In this document: positions 1 through 6,812 of the stretch, one piece after another | How positions within the stretch are numbered: the first letter of the stretch is position 1 | How the letters are laid out: every line of letters starts with the position of its first letter | Source of the DNA: Neiella marina | Lineage (GTDB): Bacteria; Pseudomonadota; Gammaproteobacteria; Enterobacterales; Neiellaceae | Reading direction: 5' to 3' | DNA length: 64,000 bases | NCBI RefSeq assembly: GCF_002165625.1 | Contig: NZ_NGNS01000010.1 | Coordinates: 79,988-143,987, forward strand | Notes under the pieces: generated by a model | Database searches by the model: none | Seen by the model: only the letters and a program-made list of their open reading frames with translations | Told to the model about the DNA's origin: nothing | Made by a program: the position numbers and the translations under genes

Positions 1-249
1 GGGGTTGACGGTTTTCATTGTGATACCGGCTTTACCAGCCGGGATATGATGCGGGCTGATGTTGCGGCGACCATTGTGGCGAAAAAGCGGCGTAATATCG
101 TTTTAACCGATTCGAGCAAATTCGGCCAGATCTACTCGTCTACTATTAGCCAAGTGTCGGATATAACGACTGTGTTAACTGATGCTGCGGTTGCTCAGCA
201 AGATCTCGATTATTTGCGCCTAGCTGGCGTCGAGGTGATTCTCGGATAA
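1..249 (+). CDS. DeoR/GlpR-family transcriptional regulator, C-terminal part only
   Basis: This is the 3' end of a gene that begins before the window; the frame is open from base 1 to a TAA. The 82 residues match the end of the DeoR sugar-phosphate-binding domain: GVDGF near the start, a GFTS segment, then a stretch ending VLTDSSKFG, the hallmark of the DeoR C-terminal fold. Family members are repressors of sugar or polyol operons whose inducer is usually a sugar phosphate. The helix-turn-helix and the target operon lie outside the window, so the ligand cannot be named. A hairpin terminator follows directly. Confidence 0.85.
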   Translation, partial: GVDGFHCDTGFTSRDMMRADVAATIVAKKRRNIVLTDSSKFGQIYSSTISQVSDITTVLTDAAVAQQDLDYLRLAGVEVILG

Positions 250-265
250 GTTGGCGGCATAAAAA

Positions 266-288
266 AAGCAAGGCATTTGCCTTGCTTC
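266..288. terminator. Bidirectional rho-independent terminator
   Basis: GCAAGGC and GCCTTGC pair around an ATTT loop, with AA/TT extending the stem. There is an A7 run on the left and a T-rich stretch on the right, so it can end the DeoR-type gene from the left and the cold-shock gene from the right. Confidence 0.8.
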
Positions 289-321
289 TTCAATCGTCAA
301 ACACCAGCGTTTAGCTGTGTG

Positions 322-528
322 TTAGATTGCCACGATATCTTGGGCTTGAGGGCCTTTTTGGCCTTGGCCAACAACAAACTCAACACGCTGGCCTTCAGCT
401 AAGGTTCTGAAACCTTCGCTGCTAATTGCGCTGAAGTGAGCGAACACGTCAGGGCCGTTGTCTTGCTGAATGAAACCAAAACCTTTGGTTTCGTTGAACC
501 ATTTAACTGTACCAGTAACTTTAGACAT
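322..528 (-). CDS. Cold-shock protein (CspA family)
   Basis: The gene encodes a 68-residue single cold-shock domain, a cytoplasmic single-strand nucleic-acid chaperone that melts RNA structure. Both RNA-binding motifs are visible: KGFGFI (RNP1, residues 15-20) and VFAHF (RNP2, 28-32), with the start VKWFN at 8-12 and GPQA near the end as in CspA/CspD-type proteins. The open frame runs 58 codons further upstream, but ATG at 528 gives the normal family length and has AGGA about 8 bases before it. The upstream extension lies in the untranslated leader. Which paralogue this is (cold-induced or constitutive) cannot be told from the sequence. Confidence 0.95.
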   Translation of the reverse strand: MSKVTGTVKWFNETKGFGFIQQDNGPDVFAHFSAISSEGFRTLAEGQRVEFVVGQGQKGPQAQDIVAI

Positions 529-668
529 ATTTGAATATCCTGAATAAAAAATGAAAGCCCGAAGGCTGGGTCGCATGGAAACAAGCGAGAACTTAATGGC
601 GTCAGGACGAGATGTTACGAATAATATGCCGAACTTGGTGCGTTTAAATTTTGTGCTGCTTTCTTGCT
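529..668 (-). promoter_or_regulatory. Long 5' leader of the cold-shock gene
   Basis: From the predicted transcription start (about 668) to the ATG there are about 140 untranslated bases. Cold-inducible csp mRNAs carry leaders of about this length that refold with temperature. No clear cold-box was recognised, so the thermosensor role is inferred from length and context. Confidence 0.5.
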
Positions 669-674
669 GCCGAG

Positions 675-702
675 AGTGTATCTGGTTATTGCCGTAAGTC
701 AA
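675..702 (-). promoter_or_regulatory. Sigma-70 promoter of the cold-shock gene
   Basis: On the minus strand TTGACT (702-697) is followed after 16 bases by TACACT (680-675). Both hexamers are close to consensus and lie about 150 bases before the start codon, the usual distance for csp genes. Confidence 0.65.
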
Positions 703-726
703 TTAAAAAGCTGAACAAGTTTCACC

Positions 727-1455
727 CTAAATAAACATCGGCGCCATCCGCCGCCAATAATAACCGCGGTGAGCGCGCTCTCCCCAGTATTTCAAATCAT
801 GAGCAACATTTTTCTGCCACAAGATCTGACTCAAATGCTCGTTGTTCTGCCTAAAGGGGTCGTCTTCGCCAATCACTAAAGTGATGTCGGTATCGCGAAT
901 TGCCTTTAGGCTATGCTCGCACTTTAAATTGGGCAGGAAATGGGTTGGGGTGTTGAAATAGATATTGTCGTCGTAGTAACCGTTGAACAAATCGGCGAAC
1001 CACTCGACGCCCATGGTCAAGTCATACCGCCCAGAGAAGGCAATCAACTTCTGAAATTTGTCGGGATGGCGAAATACCATGTTTGCCGCATGAAATGCGC
1101 CGAGGCTGCAGCCATGGGAAATAGTGCGACCACCGTTATTGAGCAAGTCCATGAGTGGAAACACTTCTTGTAAGATGTATTGCTCATATTGCAGGTGGCG
1201 GCCAATACGATTGGCTGGATGAGCCCAGTTGGCATACAAGGATTCACAGTCGATCGAATCGACGCAAAATACTTGCAGGTGTCCCGAATCGATTTTGCTG
1301 CGAATCGCTTCGATCATACGCATGTTTTCATATTCATAAAAACGCGCATTGCGAGTTGGAAAAACCAACATGCGATCGCCGCTGTGGCCGAATACTAACA
1401 ATTCCATGTCACGGCCGAGTCGGTCACTCCACCATTTATGATATTCCCTTTTCAT
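727..1455 (-). CDS. Esterase-D-like alpha/beta hydrolase
   Basis: The 242-residue protein resembles the PF00756 esterase family, small serine esterases acting on acyl or acetyl esters. The nucleophile elbow is HGCSLGA with Ser117, and His229 in the AHRG segment near the C-terminus is the likely catalytic histidine. No signal peptide is seen, so it should be cytoplasmic. The ATG at 1455 is preceded by AGGAG. It lies 20 bases downstream of another esterase gene on the same strand, so the two are probably one transcript. The substrate is not evident. Confidence 0.75.
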   Translation of the reverse strand: MKREYHKWWSDRLGRDMELLVFGHSGDRMLVFPTRNARFYEYENMRMIEAIRSKIDSGHLQVFCVDSIDCESLYANWAHPANRIGRHLQYEQYILQEVFPLMDLLNNGGRTISHGCSLGAFHAANMVFRHPDKFQKLIAFSGRYDLTMGVEWFADLFNGYYDDNIYFNTPTHFLPNLKCEHSLKAIRDTDITLVIGEDDPFRQNNEHLSQILWQKNVAHDLKYWGERAHRGYYWRRMAPMFI

Positions 1456-1475
1456 TGGCTCCTAGCCTGGTCTAG

Positions 1476-2429
1476 TTACGATGACAAATCGCTGAAAAAA
1501 TGCATTAGCTGTGCCAACAGCTCCTGATCTTCCTTCTGTTGCTGCGGATATTCAGCATGGCCGTGGCTTAGCCAGTATAGCTGCTTATGTTTTGGTACCG
1601 CGTTATAGATGGCAAATTGACCCGGTGGTGCCACAACTGGGTCATTTTTTGCACAAGCAAAGTGCATTGGAGCACGGATATATTTCGCTGCGATGGCAGC
1701 ATCGTGAAACGACAATGTCTTTTGTGTGACATCTGGATGACGTTTGAAAAAGCGCTGGACGCTAAAACCACTACCAAAGGTTGGCAGCTGCAAGCGAACT
1801 TGGTAGTTACCAAATGTCGGCACGTTGAAGTGAGCTTTTTTGATCCGCTTATCCCAAGGCAGAGCTAATGCACCAATGCCGCCAGAAAAACTAATCCCCA
1901 TGTAACCCAATTTACCGGCAAGCTCAGGAAACAGCTTCAACATCAGAGAAATGTTGAGCCACAAATCTTCCACGCAGCTGCCAATGACATAACGATCGAC
2001 CTCTTGAATATTGTGCAATACGTGCCACTGCGGTTGAGATGAAATTCTTGGGTGAGGGCTTTGCCCCAAACCGCGAAAACTGGGAAACATCATGACCGCA
2101 TCGGGAAACGGCAAATGCGATTGCGGACCGTCACAGCCGCCGTAGCCATGACCAATGACAAAGCCTCGGCGGATAGGCGATTCTATCGGAACGAGCATCC
2201 AACCACGGATCACTGCATCCTTGGTAGAACTGAACTTATAACGGTAGATTTTAAAGCCATCGGCGGTACGGCCGGTATCTTTGACTTTGTAATTGAGTTG
2301 GTGCTCACTGACTTGTTGGTAGCGCTGCTGCCAAAACTCAACAAAACCATCCGGCTCTTGCGGTGCGGGCACTGCAAGCAGTTGAGATTTTGTGTAACCG
2401 TAGCCCGGATCGAAATTGCGTTGTACCAA
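1476..2429 (-). CDS. Acetyl xylan esterase / cephalosporin-C deacetylase-like hydrolase
   Basis: The 317-residue protein fits the AXE1 (PF05448) family of cytoplasmic carbohydrate deacetylases: an early GYGY segment, GHGYGG near residue 93, FRGLGQS around 118-124 and a late SHGHAEYP with the catalytic histidine. The nucleophile region reads GYMGISFSGG (175-184), where the family usually has GGSQGG; Ser180 or Ser182 could be the nucleophile. The gene appears to start with TTG at 2429: an in-frame stop lies five codons upstream, there is no early ATG, and CAGGG sits 7 bases before the TTG. It is first in a two-gene unit with the esterase at 727-1455. Confidence 0.75.
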   Translation of the reverse strand: MVQRNFDPGYGYTKSQLLAVPAPQEPDGFVEFWQQRYQQVSEHQLNYKVKDTGRTADGFKIYRYKFSSTKDAVIRGWMLVPIESPIRRGFVIGHGYGGCDGPQSHLPFPDAVMMFPSFRGLGQSPHPRISSQPQWHVLHNIQEVDRYVIGSCVEDLWLNISLMLKLFPELAGKLGYMGISFSGGIGALALPWDKRIKKAHFNVPTFGNYQVRLQLPTFGSGFSVQRFFKRHPDVTQKTLSFHDAAIAAKYIRAPMHFACAKNDPVVAPPGQFAIYNAVPKHKQLYWLSHGHAEYPQQQKEDQELLAQLMHFFSDLSS

Positions 2430-2563
2430 AAGCCAGCCCTGTTAGTTTGTTGAGTGGAACCGTTCTCTCATTGGCGCAAAGTTTAAGCTAATCAGAGCGC
2501 CGGTGGTAGCTTTGCGGTAAATCTAGGTTGCGCCAATTCGTTGGCCAGCGCTAACATGAGCTC

Positions 2564-2959
2564 ATGCGAATAAAGTACTTACTCATGCACCTGCTCGCGC
2601 TGATTTGTGTCGGCCTCGGACTACTTGGTGCCTTTTTGCCGCTGTTGCCTACCACGCCATTTTTGTTAGCGGCTGCCGCTCTGAGTGTTCGTGCTTCGCC
2701 CAGACTTCATGCTTGGTTGATCAATCATCCGGTGTTTGGCAAGTCATTGCGTCATTATCAAGAACATCGAGCGGTAAGCCCAAAAGCATTTTGGTTGGCG
2801 ATGGTAGTGATGTGGCCAACAATGGCATTCAGTGCCTATGTGGTGCCGATATGGTGGGTACGTTTGTTGTTATTGATTATTGCTTGCTCGGTGTCGTTGT
2901 TTCTTTGGCGAGCGAAACTGCGTTTTGCTCAATTGTCACCGATATACAAACAGACCTAA
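2564..2959 (+). CDS. YbaN-like inner-membrane protein (DUF454)
   Basis: The protein has 131 residues and matches the DUF454/YbaN family: an N-terminal hydrophobic segment with GLLGAFLPLLPTTPFLL, a central polar part containing HAWLINHPVFG, and two further hydrophobic stretches near the C-terminus. The function of the family is unknown. The gene is divergent from the acetyl esterase gene and 74 bases ahead of the VWA lipoprotein gene. No strong terminator separates it from the latter, so partial co-transcription is possible. Confidence 0.85.
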   Translation: MRIKYLLMHLLALICVGLGLLGAFLPLLPTTPFLLAAAALSVRASPRLHAWLINHPVFGKSLRHYQEHRAVSPKAFWLAMVVMWPTMAFSAYVVPIWWVRLLLLIIACSVSLFLWRAKLRFAQLSPIYKQT

Positions 2960-3033
2960 AAAAAAGTTTGCCCCGTTTTTTGTCGTCAAACGATTACCTC
3001 TGTGACAGATGAATTAACCAGAGGAAATCGTCG

Positions 3034-4842
3034 ATGTCTTTTAGTTCTCTTAACAACTCCAGATATCTAATCGCCAGCAGTTGTCTGGTACTTGCTCTCT
3101 CGGCTTGCAGCCAAACCGAAATGGCTAAGCAACCGGCGGCGCCGCAAACTGATGGTAGTCATGCGGCATCCGTGCCTGTGGTTGCGCAACCGTTACCACA
3201 GCAGCCGCGATTTGCCAGCGAACAAGCTCACCAAATGCAGTCGGCTAAGCGGATGATAGCCCCTCAGGCAATGGTTTTGAGTGCTGATATGGGCCACCAC
3301 CAGAGCAGAACCAATGGCGACAATTACCAGCAACTAGCCGATAACCAAGTGACCTTGGTTGCTGACAAGCCAGTTTCCACTTTCAGCGCTGATGTCGATA
3401 CCGCCAGTTATGCCAATATCCGACGTTGGCTTGAGAGCGGCCGGTTGCCACCCAAAGATGCTGTGCGGGTGGAAGAGTTGCTGAACTACTTCCACTACGA
3501 CTACCCGCGGGCACAAAATGCGGAAGAGCCGATAACGATCGACACCAGCTTGTCGATTGCGCCTTGGGATAGCAATCGCCACTTACTCAGAATTGGCCTT
3601 AATAGTTTTCAACCCGATGTTAGCGATCGGCCAGATGCCAATCTGGTGGTGTTAGTGGATGTGTCGGGCTCGATGAGTGCTCACAACAAGTTACCATTGG
3701 TTAAACAGTCGCTGCAGTTGTTGCTGAGTCAGCTTCGCGCCGACGATCGTCTTGCCATCGTCACCTATGCAAGTGGTGCTCGTGTCGCTTTGGCTAGCAC
3801 GCCGGCCAACGAACAGAGCAAGATTCAACAGGCCATTGCTGGGTTGCAGGCAGGCGGCTCAACTCATGGCAGTGCTGGCATTCAGCTGGCTTATCAACAA
3901 GCCCAACAACATCTAATTGAGCAAGGCATTAATCAAATCATGTTGATGTCCGACGGCGATTTAAATGTTGGCGTTACTGATATTGATGAGCTGAAACAGT
4001 TGATTAAACGCAAACGCCAGCAAGGTGTTCACTTTTCCACTCTGGGCTTTGGCCAAGGCAACTATAACGATCATTTGATGGAACAATTGGCCGATATCGG
4101 CAACGGCATGGCTGGCTACATCGATACGTTGCATGAAGCGCAGAAGCTATTGGTGGATCAATTGGGAAGTTCTCTGCAAGTTGTTGCTCACGATGTTAAG
4201 TTACAAATTGAATTTAACCCTACCGTGGTGACCGAGTATCGTTTGATTGGCTACGAAAACAGAGTGCTGAATCGGCAAGATTTTAATGAAGATCGCAAAG
4301 ATGCCGGTGATATTGGCGCCGGCCACACGGTGACAGCTTTGTACGAATTGACGCTGGCGGACGCACCGTCGCGCATCGATCCGTTGGTGTTTCAGCGTGA
4401 ATCACAGCATGAATCTCAACACCATGGCAATGACAATGACGACTTGGCTGAACTGCGTGTTCGCTATAAGTTGCAGCAACAGCAAGCATCTCAACTTCAG
4501 CGAGTGAGATTGAATCGTCAGCAATTGCTGGCGCGGAGCGAATTATCCAGTGATGACAAGTTTGCTATTGCTGTCGCTGCATTTGGCCAAAAATTAAGAA
4601 ACAACGACTATCTGGCCGATTTCGATTATGCTCAGCTGATTGAACTGGCGAATGCTGGAAAAGGCGTTGATCGATTTGGTTATCGCGCTGAATTTGTTCG
4701 CTTATTACGACTGGCTCAAAGTTTGAGTCAGCAGAGTGGTCAACAATTTGGTGATCAACCACAGTTAACCCAGACTATGGAGACGATTCATGCTGCGCCA
4801 CTCGCAGCAATGGAAAGCACTTTGAATGACCCTGCGAAATGA
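3034..4842 (+). CDS. YfbK-type lipoprotein with von Willebrand A domain
   Basis: The 602-residue protein is built like E. coli YfbK: a lipoprotein signal ending LSAC (Cys25), a low-complexity linker, a conserved vWF_A N-terminal region with TFSADVDTASY (117-127), then a VWA domain with an intact MIDAS motif DVSGS (209-213) and MSDGDLN further on, and a DUF3520-like C-terminal part. Such proteins sit in the envelope and probably bind partners through a metal ion; the biochemical role is unknown. Its last 17 bases overlap the ECF sigma gene, which ties the two together in translation. The start has GAGGAA 7 bases upstream. Confidence 0.88.
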   Translation: MSFSSLNNSRYLIASSCLVLALSACSQTEMAKQPAAPQTDGSHAASVPVVAQPLPQQPRFASEQAHQMQSAKRMIAPQAMVLSADMGHHQSRTNGDNYQQLADNQVTLVADKPVSTFSADVDTASYANIRRWLESGRLPPKDAVRVEELLNYFHYDYPRAQNAEEPITIDTSLSIAPWDSNRHLLRIGLNSFQPDVSDRPDANLVVLVDVSGSMSAHNKLPLVKQSLQLLLSQLRADDRLAIVTYASGARVALASTPANEQSKIQQAIAGLQAGGSTHGSAGIQLAYQQAQQHLIEQGINQIMLMSDGDLNVGVTDIDELKQLIKRKRQQGVHFSTLGFGQGNYNDHLMEQLADIGNGMAGYIDTLHEAQKLLVDQLGSSLQVVAHDVKLQIEFNPTVVTEYRLIGYENRVLNRQDFNEDRKDAGDIGAGHTVTALYELTLADAPSRIDPLVFQRESQHESQHHGNDNDDLAELRVRYKLQQQQASQLQRVRLNRQQLLARSELSSDDKFAIAVAAFGQKLRNNDYLADFDYAQLIELANAGKGVDRFGYRAEFVRLLRLAQSLSQQSGQQFGDQPQLTQTMETIHAAPLAAMESTLNDPAK

Positions 4843-5377
4843 TGACCAACTGTTAAATGACTATGGCAAACGTGGCGATGCCGCCGCGTTTGATATTTTG
4901 TATCAGCGTTTTCGTCAGCCCCTGTTTGGCTTTATTCGGCAACAATTACCTGAAGCCGTTGCCAATGAGGTATTTCAGGATTGCTGGATGGTAGTCATAG
5001 AGCAAGCATCGGACTATATGCCCTGCGGTAGTTTTAGAGGCTATCTGTTTACCATCGCCAGAAGGAAAATTGCCGACTACTGGCGTGGTCAGCAACGTCA
5101 GCCGAGTCAAACAAGTGATGATGGCAACGTCGTAGAGCAGTTTAGTGACGATGTCGACCCGCAAAAAATTCAGCTGCAACAAGCCACCAATGCGGTGATC
5201 TTAATGTGCGTGGGTCGCTTGTCTAAAGTGCAGCGCGATGCCTTTATGCTCAAACAAACTGGCCTTGCGGTGGAAGAAATCAGCCTAATCCTCGGAGCAA
5301 CATTTGAAACTGTGAAAAGCCGCATCCGAGCTTCCTACAGTCAATTACGTCGTTGTTGGGAACGCCATCATGAGTAA
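4826..5377 (+). CDS. ECF-type RNA polymerase sigma factor
   Basis: The 183-residue protein has sigma region 2 near residues 22-90 (FDILYQRFRQPLFGFI, then the DCW segment and FRGYLFTIARRKIADYW) and region 4 near 130-180 (RLSKVQRDAFMLKQ, then a helix-turn-helix with ETVKSRIRASYSQLR). Members recruit RNA polymerase to a few stress promoters. The start overlaps the VWA lipoprotein gene by 17 bases and the end overlaps the next gene by 8, so the three form a translationally coupled unit. The downstream membrane protein may serve as its anti-sigma partner, but it lacks a recognisable zinc-binding anti-sigma motif. Confidence 0.9.
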   Translation: MTLRNDDQLLNDYGKRGDAAAFDILYQRFRQPLFGFIRQQLPEAVANEVFQDCWMVVIEQASDYMPCGSFRGYLFTIARRKIADYWRGQQRQPSQTSDDGNVVEQFSDDVDPQKIQLQQATNAVILMCVGRLSKVQRDAFMLKQTGLAVEEISLILGATFETVKSRIRASYSQLRRCWERHHE

Positions 5378-6137
5378 TGAATCCAAGCCAAATAGCCCAA
5401 GTGATGGGGATTTAGAAAAAGCCTATTACCAAGCAGTGACTGAGTTGCAGCCAAAAGCCGAAGTGGATGAGGCAATCCGCTTACAAGCCCATAGCCAGTT
5501 GCGTAAGGGTCGTGATTGGGCGTCGGTACCCATGTGGGCGAGAGCCGCGTCGGTGATTGGAGTCGCAGTGGTTGGCTGGTGGTTATGGCAACCGGATCTG
5601 ATTGAATGGCGACCACAGACCGACAACACCATTGTCGAAAACCAAGTGCCAATGGAAGTTGCGACTGAAGACGCCATGGCTGCGGCGCCCACGTCAGTAG
5701 AGCCAAAATCGCCGCCGCCAAGTTCTGCCGATGCCCTTGAATCGCAATTTGCTGCTGCCGAAGTTGCAAAGGAACAGCAAGCTGCCGAACAAGTGCAACA
5801 ACAAGCCAGAGAAGCTGAACAAGCTTTGGTTGCCAGACACAAGCTGGAACAAGCGCAGCGGCAAGCCGAGCGCCAACATTCAGAGCAGCTACTGAAATTC
5901 AGTTTTTGTTTGCAATACAAGCTCGCCCGCCGCGATGACTTGGTGATAAGTAATGACTTACCCGATGGCACTGATAGTGGTTCTGTGTTGTCAGGGCCAT
6001 CAATTGAGTGGCAAGAGCAGCCTTGGCAACTTGTCGAAATAGCTCAAACAGCTTATTTGGTCCGCGCTGAAGGTGACAACTGGCAAGTTGCCAAAGTCCC
6101 AGCAGAAGACTTTACCGTGTGTAATCTCCATCGTTAA
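5370..6137 (+). CDS. Single-pass membrane protein, possible partner of the ECF sigma factor
   Basis: No known family was recognised in these 255 residues. An acidic cytoplasmic-looking N-terminus is followed by one membrane segment (about 55-73, rich in Trp near its end), a Pro/Ala-rich stretch, and a Gln/Ala/Glu coiled coil (about 120-172), then a short globular C-terminal part with Cys179 and Cys251. Overlap with the sigma gene (ATGAGTAA shared) and the one-membrane-span design are typical of anti-sigma factors; that role is an inference. Its TAA stop shares the bases TTAA with the stop of the convergent gene. Confidence 0.7.
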   Translation: MSNESKPNSPSDGDLEKAYYQAVTELQPKAEVDEAIRLQAHSQLRKGRDWASVPMWARAASVIGVAVVGWWLWQPDLIEWRPQTDNTIVENQVPMEVATEDAMAAAPTSVEPKSPPPSSADALESQFAAAEVAKEQQAAEQVQQQAREAEQALVARHKLEQAQRQAERQHSEQLLKFSFCLQYKLARRDDLVISNDLPDGTDSGSVLSGPSIEWQEQPWQLVEIAQTAYLVRAEGDNWQVAKVPAEDFTVCNLHR

Positions 6138-6703
6138 TCGAGCGGCTTGGTTAGGCTAAATGCGCCGCGGATTTGGCCTAGCTGGTAGCCCGTTGCCATG
6201 TCTTGTGGATAATTCTGTTTGAGACTGGCTTTGATATCCGGTGTTAAGTTCTTACCGTGACAATGCAAACATAATGGCTCAACCGGTTGCGCTTGCATGA
6301 ATCGATAGCTGCCTTGCTCGAGCGAATCGGTGAATAGCGGGCCATTTATTTTGCCCTCGGCGGCTTGCTGATCAAATGCTGTCAATACCTTTGCTTCCCA
6401 CGCATCTGGCAGCGCAGAAGTTTGATTGCGTGCTTTCAGACTCACTCGCTTCATCTGCCAACCCGAGCTTTCACTCAATTGGCTCGCTATCTCAGGGGCT
6501 TTGGTTGCACACACTGCAATCGCCTCGACCGGCCCACCTTGTTGCATACTTTTGATCAGCTGCGGCTTGAGCCGCTGGCCGAATTGTTGCACCAGCTGTT
6601 GTGCTTCCGCGCGCAGGGTATTTTGCTTGGCGGGTTCGGCGTTTGCGGTACTTAGCATTGCAGCCGTGATAATGCCGCTGATCGCCATGGTTGGTGTCGA
6701 CAT
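6134..6703 (-). CDS. Periplasmic DUF3365 protein with a c-type haem motif
   Basis: The 189-residue protein begins with a signal peptide (cleavage likely after ANA). The C-terminal half has CLHCH, a covalent haem-attachment motif, and the DUF3365 (Tll0287-like) pattern around it, including the GYQLGQIRGAFSL ending. Members are small periplasmic haem proteins thought to be redox or ligand sensors. The frame is open to 6784, but that extension runs through the terminator hairpin of the neighbouring operon; ATG at 6703 has GGAAG at a good distance and leaves a clean signal peptide. Confidence 0.8.
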   Translation of the reverse strand: MSTPTMAISGIITAAMLSTANAEPAKQNTLRAEAQQLVQQFGQRLKPQLIKSMQQGGPVEAIAVCATKAPEIASQLSESSGWQMKRVSLKARNQTSALPDAWEAKVLTAFDQQAAEGKINGPLFTDSLEQGSYRFMQAQPVEPLCLHCHGKNLTPDIKASLKQNYPQDMATGYQLGQIRGAFSLTKPLD

Positions 6704-6754
6704 GATACTTCCTTGCATTGAATCTTTGTCTAACAGTTTAGTCCAAACGCCAAC

Positions 6755-6786
6755 GCAAAAAATAATGCCGCCAATTGGCGGCATTT
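6755..6786 (-). terminator. Terminator of the RND efflux operon
   Basis: AATGCCGCCAA and TTGGCGGCATT form a perfect 11-bp palindromic stem (6764-6785). On the minus strand it is followed by ATTTTTTG, the normal U-tract. It lies 27 bases after the pump gene. Confidence 0.85.
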
Positions 6787-6812
6787 GACGATTGTGATGT
6801 CATTCGTTAGGA

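Noticed and set aside
529..702. N-terminal extension of the cold-shock protein reading frame
   Set aside because: It would add 58 residues unrelated to the family; the ATG at 528 has its own ribosome site and the extension spans the leader and promoter.
5426..5971. 181-codon minus-strand open frame rich in Cys, Ser and Ala
   Set aside because: It is the complement of the Gln/Ala coiled-coil coding region; the composition follows from that and no family features or ribosome site were seen.
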